A stretch of DNA of 64,000 nt from Megamerina dolium (taxonomy: Eukaryota > Arthropoda > Insecta > Diptera > Megamerinidae): NCBI GenBank assembly GCA_963854835.1, contig OY978525.1:79082628-79146627 (forward strand). The letters run 5' to 3'. The notes under the pieces were generated by a model that saw nothing but the letters and a program-made list of their open reading frames with translations, made no database searches and was not told the DNA's origin. The position numbers were made by a program, and so were the translations under genes. The first letter of the stretch is position 1. Each line of letters opens with the position of its first letter. This document shows, in pieces, positions 41,061-52,033 of this stretch.

Positions 41061-42369
41061 TAATTGTTGCTTAGTTGCCCGTAAATATTCATATTTCTAC
41101 GTGTGCTACAACGTGTGCTACGGTAGGCACATGGCTGTAGTAGCCAAGTAGCTACCTCGTTAATAGTCAGAATCTAAATGTTATGCGCACCACAAAAGTC
41201 TGACAGAAGACACCTCCTCCTACCCAGCTATTTAGCTTTGAGCTATCGATATAAAAATGGATTGATTTCTCAAAACCAATTCAATCGTGTTCTCGATCGT
41301 ATCTTTTCTGTCGGATATGTGCTATGGAGTTTGTTACCAAAGGTTAACTTGCCACGCTATGAGAAACAAATTTTCTTTTTAACACTTAGAACTGCCAAAA
41401 CGTTTTTTTATTATAGCACAGTTGTTAATTGTCCGACCTTTAAACAGCTAGCTAGCTCGCTATCAGGCAGGGCTATATTTCCTTAATTCATTGAAAATTG
41501 AACGAACCCTTAAAACAAAACGTTTTTCCATTATAAAATTAAAGCCCTTTGAAAACCATAAAACTTTTCCATATAAAGTATGAAGCTAACCCCAAAACTA
41601 AAGGAATAATAGCGAAATGGAATTTTCATTAAGGGTTAATATCTCCCTTTCTTTTTTTAAAGAGGGGAAAGCCTCAAAGGCCTTAAAGAAGTGTAGGACT
41701 TCAACCCACTAACAATCACCACAACCCACATATGTTCCTGTCCGTAATCGTATTGCAAAATGATTTTAAATAAGCAATTAAACCTTGACTATATTGAAGT
41801 TGTTAGTAACAATCTCGGTTTTCTAGTTTGGAAAATATATATCCGAGTCGTTTTCATCGGTAAAGCGCGGGCTGAGTCACCCACTAATCGTAATTAATAT
41901 TTGGAATTTGTTGAGTGACGTAGAAATTCCATCAACATTATAAAACATATTACATGTAACAATTTCTTCTGTTCCGTGTAAAACTGTATGCAAGGCAGTT
42001 TTGTAATTTTAAACTTGTTCTAACTTATAATCGTTGTGTAGGCATCACTATTGCGTTAATAGCAAGTAGTTTATATTTCACACGGAACCAAAACGAAACA
42101 GTTTTTTTTCGCCTCGGAAACTTCAGTAAAGTACAACTTAAGTCTATAGGATATTTCTCACAGGTAATAAGTTGGTGAGTTAATGTTCCAGGACCAATTC
42201 TTGGTTTTTGTTTTTGCTTCTCAAAGTACCAAACGATACTTGAGAATTGCCGCAAAAAATCAAAGCCTGCTATTGAAACTAGTTTCAAAAATTGTGCATT
42301 TATGGGTAGATATTAACCCTTATTTCATTTCGTTATTCACTTCAAAAGGAGCAGTTTATACGTTTTTAA
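41061..42369. other. Intron sequence, nothing recognised
   Basis: Several ORFs of 70-100 codons (for example 41178-41486 and 42288-42025) have no recognisable motif and sit in AT-rich DNA. I treat them as chance. Confidence 0.45.
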
Positions 42370-44054
42370 GAGCTTTAATTTATGATGGATAATTTTACTG
42401 TGGCCAATATCATCGATGACGTAATAATTGATGTTGATTTTATGATTTATAACGGTTTTGAGTTAGATTTAAATCAACGGATACTACGCTATGCAAATGT
42501 CTTATTACCAACTAATAAATCTACAGTTGTGAAGAAAGGAATGGTGACTGGTTATTACCAGGAAATTACTGTCATAGTAGACATAGTAGTAGTAGGGTTC
42601 GATGAAAAGTGGAAGATCAGCAACTGTTAACGCGGTAATAAAAGAACAGATGGAATAATGGGCAGGTGCGCTTACCAAACAGCAGAAGGTCTTACACCTA
42701 TTGGACTAGTACAGTTCAATCTTTTCATCAAATGGAAAAACTGCTGGACGAACAACCACAGTGAAACATTACATTGACACCGGTGATTCTAGAGCAATTC
42801 GTCAAACATCACGACGAGTTCCATTGGCCAAAAGAGATGAAGCCATTAAGCTGATTACCGATATGCAGAAACAAGGTGTTATTGAACCATCAACCAGTCC
42901 ATGGAGTTCACTAGTTGTGTTGGTAAAGAATAAGGATGGAACTACTCGATTCTGTGTGGATTACAGAAAGCTAAATGACATCACGAAAAAAGACAGCTAT
43001 CCACTGCCAAGAATCGATGACACTCTGGACACGCTATCTGGTGTGAAGTGGTTCTCAACTATTGGTCTTCAAAGTGGCTACTGGCAGTAGCAGTGATGCC
43101 ATTTGTCTTATGCAATGCGCCGGCTACTTTCGAATGTTTGATGGAGCGTATACTCAAAGGACTACACTGGAAAACGTGCTTGGTGCACCTCGATGACATT
43201 ATCGTGATGGGACCACCTGGAAAAGTTGAAAGAAGTATTTCAGCATATACAATCAACAGGGCTTAAACTGAATATGATAAAGTGTTCACTCTTCAGGCGA
43301 GAAGTTAAATATCTTGGTCATAAAGTAACAACAGAAGGGGTACATACCGACGAGGAGAAAATAGTAGAAGTACTAGAATGGTATATTCCGTCGAAACTTC
43401 ACGAGTTAAGAAGCTTCCTAGGCTTATGTTCCTACTATAAACGATTTGTTCCTGGATTTGCAAACATCGCCAGCAGTCTGCATGAGTTAACAAGAAAGAA
43501 CAAACCATTTGTGTGGGACGCGGAACAACAGAAATCATTCTAACAGCTGAAAGAAAGACTTTGTTCAACACCAGTATTAGCATATCCAGTAAAAGTTTGT
43601 GTTGGACACAGATGCGAGGAATAGGTGGTGGTTATGGCTGTGGAATAGGTGGTCTACTCTCCCAGATCATAGATGGGAAAGAAAAAGTGTTAGCGTATTA
43701 TAATAAAATGCTGTCAAAGCTAGAAAGAAACTACTGCGTCACTTGAAAACAGTTGATCGCAATACTGGAATGTGTAAAGTATTTCAATAAATACTTGTAC
43801 GGTCAGTCATTTCATCTACGAACTAGCCACGCAGCGCTAAGGTGTTTACTACAATTTAAAAATCCAGAAGTACAAATGGCGCGCTGGATTGAACGGCTGC
43901 AGAGTTATGACTTTACAATCGAACATCGTAAAGGAGGACATCATGGCAACGCGGATGCTTTATCTCATCGTCCTTGCAAAATGAAAATGTTTACATTGTT
44001 CTCAGGTGGAAACCAATGAGCACATTGTGCTACATACGACGTACGAATATCTTA

Positions 44055-44088
44055 CCGGAGGATTCATGGTGGTCCATGAATCCTCCGG
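44055..44088. repeat. Hairpin with 15-bp perfect arms inside gypsy relic
   Basis: CCGGAGGATTCATGG, loop TGGT, then the exact inverse. It lies between the RNase H and integrase segments. Confidence 0.92.
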
Positions 44089-44485
44089 AATGTGTGCAAG
44101 AAGTTCAGTGGAACGACTCAGATCTCGTATAGAGTATGGCAAGTATACCAACAGCAGGGCGTACGTCCAGATTGGCAAGAAATAGCTAATGAGAGTCTAA
44201 TAGCACAGGCATAATTGGCGTAGTGGCAAAGCTTGCATTTGAGAGATGGATGTCTATTCCGAGCATGGAAAAGTGAAGATGGAAAAATCACTAATGATCT
44301 GTTAGTGGTACCCAAGGCAAGAATAAATGAAGAGATAACTGAGTATCACAATGCTTGCAGTGAAAGGCATTTGGGTATAAAGAAACGGTCAAAGGTCCCA
44401 CTAAGAAAAGGCGAGGTAAAATGCACCAATAAACTGTAGGTGCACCATTTGAACGAAGAACATTTCCTACAAGCAACACAGGGAA

Positions 44486-44779
44486 GTGGGTGCCGTAGAT
44501 CGGTGGTTCAATCCCCGGCTGATGCATAACAAATTTAATATCGATAAGATTTTTCTAACGAACGGTACCCACCTGTCGGCAAGCAATTGGCAATTCTTCC
44601 GACAGTAACAACTTGCCATGAAAAAGTGATGTCACAAGTGTTCTGCCGTTCGGAACCGGCTAAAATAAGTAGGTCCCTTCTAATATTGTCCAAAATTTAA
44701 GACGCACAACAGTAATGGAAGAGAAGCTCGGCCAATGAGCCCTTTGGGGCTTTATGTGGCCATATATTTATTTATTTTT
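44486..44779 (+). mobile_element. tRNA-derived SINE inserted in gypsy integrase
   Basis: Flanked by a perfect 11-bp duplication (AACACAGGGAA, 44475-44485 and 44780-44790). Its head is internally deleted between the A and B boxes (GTGCCGTAGATCGGTGGTTC), so Pol III promotion is doubtful. Confidence 0.9.
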
Positions 44780-45170
44780 AACACAGGGAACAAGTACGTC
44801 CTGGTGGTTATAGAATACTTCAATAAATGACCTGAAGCAAGAAGCTAGTGCAATTGCCGATGTATTCGTAAACCAATTGATTACTCGTTGATTACAATGG
44901 AAATTTTTGAAAACGAGTTAAGACTGCCAGCTCAACCGAAGTTAACTAAACTAGCGAAAAACGGGAACAGTTGGATGAAGTATATCAGTTCATGATAAGC
45001 GATAAGATGAAGGCCAGGTATGACTTGAAAGCAAATGAAATAATATGTAATATATCAACGTGCCTGGAATAAAAGAGCAAAGTTTAAAGTAGTGCACTTG
45101 GCGAAACTTGCGCCATATCAGGGGAAAGTATAAAAACTTGTTCGGGACGAACAAGGATAAGAGGAGGGCA

Positions 45171-45400
45171 ATGTAACGAGTATCGATGGTTGGTTATTCA
45201 TCACTAATTGTGAATTTCTTTTTCCATATAATTATTGGTTAATTGTATCTTTCTTATTTATATTTAAATCTTAAAATATTAATTGCTATTATAATAGCAA
45301 TGTGCTTAAGAAATAATTTTTGATGACCTACTACAAAAATTGCAAAGCAAACATTTACAATTTACAACTGGATATTATTATTTTTTAATTATGTTGACAT
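45171..45400 (+). repeat. Probable gypsy 3' LTR start
   Basis: Begins TGTAACGAGTATCGATGG directly after the purine tract. No second LTR was found upstream, so its length is unknown. Confidence 0.45.
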
Positions 45401-45409
45401 AAGAAGCTT

Positions 45410-48400
45410 TCTTTTTAATCTATTGTTTATAGAAGCCACAAGCAGCTGTTTCGCCTTAGGATTTGGATGGAGTTTATCTTTTCAATGTTTCGCGGCACTA
45501 CATCAGCGACGGTGGGAATTTGAAGGTCATTGTGAATGTGTATGTATTTGATATACAATGCGGAACCCGTGATTTGTCTGCGCAATTTATTTTGCACTCT
45601 GATTTTTTTCTACATTTGTAGAACAGGTTGAATTCCAAAGCTCTAAACCATAGCACCAAATAGGTTTAATGATGGTGTTATATATCAGGACTTTGTTAGG
45701 TAAACTTAGCTTAGAGGAGATGGATTCCAAGGTATTTAACATCATTTGCTTGAGGTACGATGATGTTATTCAACTTCACAGGGGACACGTCTCTTTTCGC
45801 AGCGTGAGAGTGACATGCACGCTCTTTGCTTCATTTACTTTGATGCGCCAGTTTGCAAGCCACTTTTCAAGTAGATCTAAATGGGCGTACAGACTTCTGG
45901 ATGCGCTTATATGATCATTATAGGAACAGAGGATTGCAGTATCAACTGCGAAAGTAGAAACTACATGATTCGAATGCAGTGGAAGATCTGCAGTATATAT
46001 CAAATATAGGAATAGTCCTAGAACACTTTCAAAAGCTTGGACTACATCCAAAAATATTGCAGAGCAGTATTTTTTGTTCAGAAATGCGGTATTAATCTCT
46101 TTGGCGATCTATGAACTTGTTCAATAGTACCATGACCTTTTCTAAAGCCAAATTGGTAATTCGGTATAACTTTATTTTGTGTAACAATTGGCATGATATT
46201 CCCTTTTTTTGGTAGTAGCCATAACGAAAAATACTGTTAAAAATCACCGTAAGAAACAAAATAGTCGGGTAGTTGTTAAATCATTTTCCCCGATATATTA
46301 TCGTGGCCAGGTTTTATGGTTTGAATTCACACGAACTGTTTCTTTCACGTCGCTATAACGTATAATAATAGGAGTTTGAACTATATACGGAATGGTGATG
46401 TCTGGCTAGAAATTTGTAATTTGTGGATTTGATTGAAATACTATTTTGTTTGGTTAGAATACAGCCTTTTTCTTCATCAGCGCGCACCCAGGATCCATGA
46501 GCCTTTCTAAGTGGCGGTTGGTTATCTATGGGAGACTTTAATTTTTCGCAGCTATCCATAAATAAAAATTATTCTCTTTTTGAGGGTCAAGTCTTTCTAG
46601 GTATTCATTAAATGCTCGATTTCGGTCTTTATCCAGTGATTTTTTAAGAGCTTTTGTAGCTATGTTTAATTTCTGTTTCGCATTTGGAGATCTGGTTCTT
46701 TGCCACTCCGTGCTAGCTTGCCTTTTGGTTGCTATGAGACTATCGATATTGGATTGGAAAGTGGTAATAGAATTAGCTGAGTGACTTTTGCTCTGAGTAG
46801 CCTCGGTCATTACAACATTTAATGTTTAATTTAAACGATCAACTGCATTATCTATTTCTAGTGGCGAAATAAGAGATAAATCGGTGTTTATTTTTTCACT
46901 TACTTTATTTCTGAATGTCTTCCAATTTATGCACTACTTGCTTTGGATATTAGGAATGATATTGAGTTTCGTTAAAGTTATTAAAACTGGAGAATGATAC
47001 GATGATAAATCAAAAGACGGTTTTACTGCCATGTCTTCGCGTTTCATACCTTTAATGATTCCAAAATCAATCAAGTCTGGAATCTTTTGTTGTCTGTCGG
47101 CCAGTAAGTTGGATGACCCGAAGAGATGACCCGTCTAGATCTCGTCCAAGAGCATTATATAGTTGACGACCTTTAGAATATATCAACCTGGACCCCCAGT
47201 ATGTGTGTTTTGCATTGAAATCACCAGCGACAAGAAAATGAGGACCGAGGCCATTAAAAAAGTTACGAAACTGTTTTGTGTTTATTGTGAATCTAGGAGG
47301 ACAGTAGATAATACAAAATATTGTTTTGGTATATCTACTATTTACGCAAATAGCTGTAGATTGAAGATACGCAATGTTTTTTTCGTAATGCATTATGGTA
47401 TTTTTAACAAGCATGACTGTTCCACCGCAAGCTTTACCGTCAGGGTGCATCGAATGATACAATTTGTAGCCTAAAATTTTAAAACAATTTTTCTGCGTCA
47501 TATGAATTTCAGAAATAAGCATAATATCAACGTTATCTCTTTTGAAAAAGCTTTTAACTTCTAGAGTATGTTGGCTTAGGCCGTTGGCATTCCAATGGCA
47601 CACTTTAATTACATTCATTTGGATTTCAAAAGTTTAACAATTAAATTTTTATTTTGGATCATGCTTTGGATTAAGATAGATGTGGGAATTGACTTATTGA
47701 AGATTTTGCACTTCAGAGTAGCGTGCGCACTGTGATTGAACGGCGGCATTCGTTTTCTGTTTTAGGGCAGCGAATACTGGGCAGCCTCTATAGTTTGCTG
47801 TGTGACTTTCACCACAGTTTGAGCATTTTCTGGCAGCTGAACTTTCTTTATTTTCAGGGCATTTGTCTGCACTGTGAATTTTTGCACACATAACGCATAT
47901 ATTGACAAGCTTACAGAGTGTGACTTTGTGTGTCCGTATTCTTGACAATTAAGGCACTGTACTGGATCTTTGCGTTTGTGGGGTTCTTCTACTGTAATTC
48001 TTCTGTTGAGCAGGTATCGAAGCAGGTAATCGGTTGTAGCTTGCGATCTCTGTTTAATATGTTATACACACTTTTAGTTTCAAAATTGTGTTCCTTTAGC
48101 GATTCTTCAATTTCTTTGGGGTCTACACGTGCTTCGATTAATTACGACTGGTAAGCCTTTAGTACTATTCAGTTGGTAAGTATAAAATTGTTTGTTGTTT
48201 TTTTCCAAGAATCTACAACTTTACAATATTGGTCTTCACTTGTAACTTGTACTTTGGTTTCATCAATATTACCTTTCCTTAGAGGTACTACGAAAGCGTT
48301 ACAATTTGTTTCTCTTAGATTCACAGGTGGGGGATTTATGATTTTTTCTTTAATTTCTTCAGCATTATCACTTTCATCTTGCAAAGCATGAAAGCTGTTA

Positions 48401-48653
48401 TTGTTGATTACGTCCGTTTGAACTTTTTGTATTTTGTAGAGACTATTGTTATTTTTTTGGGGCTTAATTTACGTTTAATTATTTGTGTATATATTTCAAT
48501 ACCCGTTTGCACGTGAACTACTTTTGTAATGTTATTCGTGTTATTAGTTTGTTCTTGTTGTTGTTGCTGATGAGAATTGTGAATGGCACGAATAATGGCA
48601 GCATCGAAACGAATGTCAACAAAAAGAAATAAACGATAACCAGAACAAACCAA
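45410..48653 (-). pseudogene. Jockey-clade non-LTR retrotransposon relic (minus)
   Basis: On minus the order is ORF1 then ORF2. ORF1 pieces: 48653-48169, including VQTGIEIYTQIIKRK, and zinc knuckles at 47948-47694 (CAKIHSADKCPENK, ARKCSNCGESHTANYRGCPV). ORF2 endonuclease: 47618-47067 (CHWNANGLSQHTLEVKSF, LVAGDFNAKHTYWGSR). Linker: 46810-46353. Reverse transcriptase: 46051-45776 (YLIYTADLPLHSN, FAVDTAILCSY, where the usual Asp-Asp has become Val-Asp). C-terminus to about 45410 (IKPIWCYGLELWN). A deletion joins DVVQAF directly to SVLG, removing much of the RT palm. Many stops; inactive. Confidence 0.8.
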
Positions 48654-48720
48654 TGAGAAAAAAGAGAAGAATATCGACTACGATAAAGAAAGATTCTGGA
48701 GTGTTGACAAAAAAAATAAT

Positions 48721-50109
48721 TTGTTCTATCGTGATATACTATCTCCCTCTATACCGTGGAGTGTACAATGTGCTTCTCCTGCTGTAACACCAACAGCTAC
48801 AACATCAAAGCAATCAAATAACGGCACTTCTACTGAAGTGCATGACCCAGTAGTTAAAGCAACTAGTGCGATGACTAATAAAGAACCAGTTGCTGTTCAA
48901 ACTGGTATTGATCGCTACATTACTGTAGTAAAGCGAAAGAGAAGTCCGCAAAATTCAAAACAAATGAGTTCAACAAAAATTCAAAAGCAGAACACTGTTC
49001 CTATTAGTTCGGAAAATAGATACGCTCTGCTTTCAGGTGATGAAAGTGACGAAAATATTATCTCCAAGAAAAATTTTAAACCCCCACCCATTTTCTTGAG
49101 AGAACGCAACTCAGATAAGTTGATTTCTAGAATTACAAGTCTTATAGGACCAAAGAATTTCCATGTTGTTCCTATTCGCAAAGGCCAAATTGAGGAAACA
49201 AAAGTGCAAATCTACAGCGAAACTCATTATCGCAAAGTAATAGCGGAATTTGATGCTGTAAAAAAGAATTACTACACATATCAGCTAAAAAGTAGTAAGG
49301 GCTTAATCGTTGTACTCAAAGGCGTCGAACCCAACGTTGATATTAACGAAATCAAACTTGCCCTTCAGGAAGAAGGGTTTCAAGCCAAAACAGTATTCAA
49401 CATTCTCAACAAGAGCAATATACCTCAACCGTTATATCGTATTGAGCTTCAGCCTGAAACAAAACCCCTAAAAAAAGGTGAAGTACACCCCATATATAAA
49501 ATTCGATATTTATTGCATCGCAAAATCACAATCGAAGAACCCCATAAGAGAACTGGACCTCCTCAGTGCAGCAACTGCCAAGAATATGGACATACTAAGA
49601 CATATTGTACCCTGCCAGCTGTTTGTGTGATTTGTGGAGATCTCCATAAATCAAACATATGCCCAAAATCTAAAGGCGATCCTAGCATGAAAAAATGCAG
49701 CAATTGTGGAGGTAATCACACCGCAAATTATAGAGGTTGCCCAGTATATACAACCCTAAAGCTAAATTTCTCCGCTAGCAATCAACCTCTAAAACCAGTT
49801 GAGCAAACTCAGATAGCCAACTCAAGTAAGAGACAAAATATTGATGCAACACAATTCTTCTCTGCAATCCCAAACAAGAATCAAACCAATTCATACGCTA
49901 GCGTGTTAAAACAAAACCCACACCAACAAAGCAATGTAAATAATGAGCAGAAACACTCACTGCCCACCCAACAGCCAAGTACCCTTGAACATTTGCTTCA
50001 AACATTGATTCAGAATATGAATCAATTCATGAACTCAATGCAAACAATGATGCAAGAAATGATGAAAAATCAATCGATGTTACTCCAAACATTGCTATCC
50101 AGACCATGA
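48721..50109 (+). CDS. Jockey ORF1 gag-like nucleocapsid protein
   Basis: An RNA-binding chaperone of the retrotransposon particle. The open frame runs back without stop to about 48641; the first in-frame ATG in the clear part is at 48871 (MTNKEPVAVQTG), so the start is unsure. The C-terminal half has the PRE_C2HC-type region (YRIELQPETKPLKKGEVHPI onward) followed by zinc knuckles CSNCQEYGHTKTYC, CVICGDLHKSNICP and CSNCGGNHTANYRGC. The tail is Gln/Met-rich (MQTMMQEMMKNQSMLLQ). It ends at TGA 50107-50109, overlapping the ORF2 start as ATGA. No frame damage is seen. Confidence 0.88.
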   Translation: MFYRDILSPSIPWSVQCASPAVTPTATTSKQSNNGTSTEVHDPVVKATSAMTNKEPVAVQTGIDRYITVVKRKRSPQNSKQMSSTKIQKQNTVPISSENRYALLSGDESDENIISKKNFKPPPIFLRERNSDKLISRITSLIGPKNFHVVPIRKGQIEETKVQIYSETHYRKVIAEFDAVKKNYYTYQLKSSKGLIVVLKGVEPNVDINEIKLALQEEGFQAKTVFNILNKSNIPQPLYRIELQPETKPLKKGEVHPIYKIRYLLHRKITIEEPHKRTGPPQCSNCQEYGHTKTYCTLPAVCVICGDLHKSNICPKSKGDPSMKKCSNCGGNHTANYRGCPVYTTLKLNFSASNQPLKPVEQTQIANSSKRQNIDATQFFSAIPNKNQTNSYASVLKQNPHQQSNVNNEQKHSLPTQQPSTLEHLLQTLIQNMNQFMNSMQTMMQEMMKNQSMLLQTLLSRP

Positions 50110-50382
50110 GTTGTCTCAAGATATTCCACTGGAACGCCAACGGCTTAAGCCAGCACCGTTTGGAGCTAATTCAATTCCTTGAATCCAGCCAAATCGACAT
50201 AATGATGATATCTGAGACCCATTTCACTGACAAAAATTGCTACCAAATACCATATTACAAACTGTACACCACAAATCATCCGCATGGTAAGGCACGCGGA
50301 GGAACTGCCATATTGATAAAAAGCAGAATAAAACATCATGTTCTCGAAGATTTTAGTAGCGTCTACTTGCAAGCAACATCTA
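50106..50382 (+). pseudogene. Jockey ORF2, endonuclease N-terminus before Tc1
   Basis: Starts MSCLKIFHWNANGLSQHRLE, with the endonuclease Asn block (HWNANGL), SETHFTDKNCY (catalytic Glu) and GKARGGTAILIK. The frame runs into Tc1-like copy C at the TA at 50381-50382. The host sequence resumes in frame at 52034 with CLEEYISKLVISAIYYPPRY. Confidence 0.88.
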
Positions 50383-52033
50383 CAGTGGCTCCCAGCTTAT
50401 TTCGTACAGTGACAGTTTAAAAATTGCTGCAGTCGTAATTCCTAATATAGCAAAAATTTGAACAAAATATAAATGTCATTTTAGAAAGGAAGGTTTGTTT
50501 TTTATTTTCCAAAATTTACTTTTTCAAAATTTTAGTGTTAGACACTATAAAAAAATAAAATAAGAAAAAAATAGGAAAATTCATGTCACAGCTTATTTCG
50601 TACAGTCTCTTTAAGTTCAAACTAAAAACAAAGTAAGTTGATTTTAATATTTAGTTGACATCCCTTAGCGTTAATGACAGCCTGGAGTCTATTTGGCATT
50701 GAATCCACCAATTTTTGAGTGATGTCTGGTGTGATTTTTTTCCATTCTTCCATCAGTACCTTCTTTAGGTCTTGCTTATTAGAAATCTTGTGTGTTCTTA
50801 TTTTATTGTCCAAAATAGACCAAAGATTTTCAATCACATTCATGTCAGGTGACTGTGGTGGTGGAGACATCAAGTGTGGGCAGTTCCAAATAAGCCAAGA
50901 TTGCACAATCCCAGATTTATGTTTTGGGTCATTATCTTGGTAGTACCGAAATTCTTCCCGCAAACCCAGTTTGTCTGCACTTTGAAGTAAATTGTTTTTC
51001 AGAATCTCGAGGTACTTCATTTTGTCCATTGTTTCCTCAATAAAAACCAATTCACCTACTCCGGCTGCTGACATACAGGCCCAAACCATCACGCTACCGC
51101 CACCATGCTTCACTCTGGGCTTAAGGTTCTCCTTGTTTAGCTCGGTATTCGCTTTACGCCAAACATATGACATTCCGTCCGAGCCAAAAATATTAAACTT
51201 AGACTCATCCGCGAAAATAACGGTATTCCAGAACACAGGAGTCTTAATAATATGCTCTTTGGCGAAGTCAAGTCGGCGTTGTATATTCATTTTTGAAATG
51301 AATGGTTTCTTTCGGGCTACTCTACCGTTCAAGTCATGATTGCGCAGCACACGTCGGACAGTTTCAGCACTGGATGATTTTCCTATTTCACGCTGAACCT
51401 CTGCAGCCAACTTCGGAGCGGATAACTTTGGATTTTTCTTAATTTTTCGTACAATATAACGCTCGTCTGAAGCGTTGAAAATCTTATTAGGTGCTTCTCT
51501 GCCCTTGTTCTCCAACCGATTTTCGCGAACGAAGCGTTGAATGATGTATTGGACAGTTGAGGCACTTAAATTTGTCATTTCAGCAATTTTTCGCACACTC
51601 TGACCTTTCCTAAAATGGTTAATTACCAGTTTACGCTGTTCCATCGTTGTACGACGACCCATAACGCTAAATGTTTAATTTACAGCACTTTAACTATTTA
51701 AAATAATAATAATAAAAATTGTTATAATAGTTAAAAAGGTCCAAAAACTCATACAATTCAAAAAAACTTTGTAACTGCGCGGCAGAATGAAACTTACTTA
51801 CATTGAAGTTTGTGTACGAAATAAGATGTGAGCTGAAAATCAGCTGATCAATAGTTTTTCTCTCTTGCATGACAAAAAGAACAATTTTTGGGGTTCCCCG
51901 TTTTCTTATTAGGTTTACTAAACACATACACAGACATCTACATTCAAAACTTATCGATAAGTTTTTTAGTTTCGATGTTACAGCCATTTACATAAAAATA
52001 TATACACTGTACGAAATAAGCTGTGAGCCACTG
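50383..52033 (-). mobile_element. Tc1-like IR/DR transposon, copy C (intact)
   Basis: 1651 bp. The ends are CAGTGGCTCCCAGCTTATTT and, inverted, CAGTGGCTCACAGCTTATTT. Subterminal repeats of the core lie at about 50584-50605 and 51811-51830. TA flanks both sides. It carries an uninterrupted transposase ORF and is inserted in jockey ORF2. Confidence 0.95.
50622..51662 (-). CDS. Tc1-like transposase, intact 346 aa
   Basis: A cut-and-paste DDE transposase. The N-terminal paired-like DNA-binding region (residues 1-110) includes RKLVINHFRKGQSVRKIAEM and a second HTH around SAPKLAAEVQREIGKSSSAE, with a GRVARKKPF linker. The catalytic triad reads ADESKFN (Asp152), YQDNDPKH (Asp243) and SPDMNVIENLW (Glu278), with 34 residues between the last two: DD34E, the Tc1 spacing. 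GGGSVMVWACMS, the Gly-rich box, is present. Length and frame are normal and no catalytic residue is missing, so activity is plausible. Copies A and B in this window differ by only a few disabling changes. IR/DR architecture is known from several Tc1-group elements; I do not assign a named family. Confidence 0.95.
   Translation of the reverse strand: MGRRTTMEQRKLVINHFRKGQSVRKIAEMTNLSASTVQYIIQRFVRENRLENKGREAPNKIFNASDERYIVRKIKKNPKLSAPKLAAEVQREIGKSSSAETVRRVLRNHDLNGRVARKKPFISKMNIQRRLDFAKEHIIKTPVFWNTVIFADESKFNIFGSDGMSYVWRKANTELNKENLKPRVKHGGGSVMVWACMSAAGVGELVFIEETMDKMKYLEILKNNLLQSADKLGLREEFRYYQDNDPKHKSGIVQSWLIWNCPHLMSPPPQSPDMNVIENLWSILDNKIRTHKISNKQDLKKVLMEEWKKITPDITQKLVDSMPNRLQAVINAKGCQLNIKINLLCF

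Larger units (their letters stand above)
42370..45170 (+). pseudogene. Ty3/gypsy LTR-retrotransposon pol relic, split by a SINE
   Basis: Retropepsin tail at 42382-42500 (VDFMIYNGFELDLNQRIL). Reverse transcriptase at 42761-43543, in three frames ([57 protein letters not shown]). RNase H at 43753-44010 (RIERLQSYDFTIEHRKGGHHG-like, with NADALSHRP). Integrase zinc and core from 44280, where the core STGNKYVLVVIEYF is interrupted by a SINE. The integrase C-terminus is near 45000-45140 (MKARYDLKAN, VVHLAKLAPYQG). Stops and frameshifts are frequent. A purine tract (AAGAGGAGGGCAA) precedes TGTAACG at 45171, the likely 3' LTR start. Confidence 0.8.

Noticed and set aside
42025..42288. Minus ORF of 87 codons (MKLVSIAGFDFLRQF)
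   Set aside because: No motif and no splice context. It lies in AT-rich intron DNA next to the gypsy relic.
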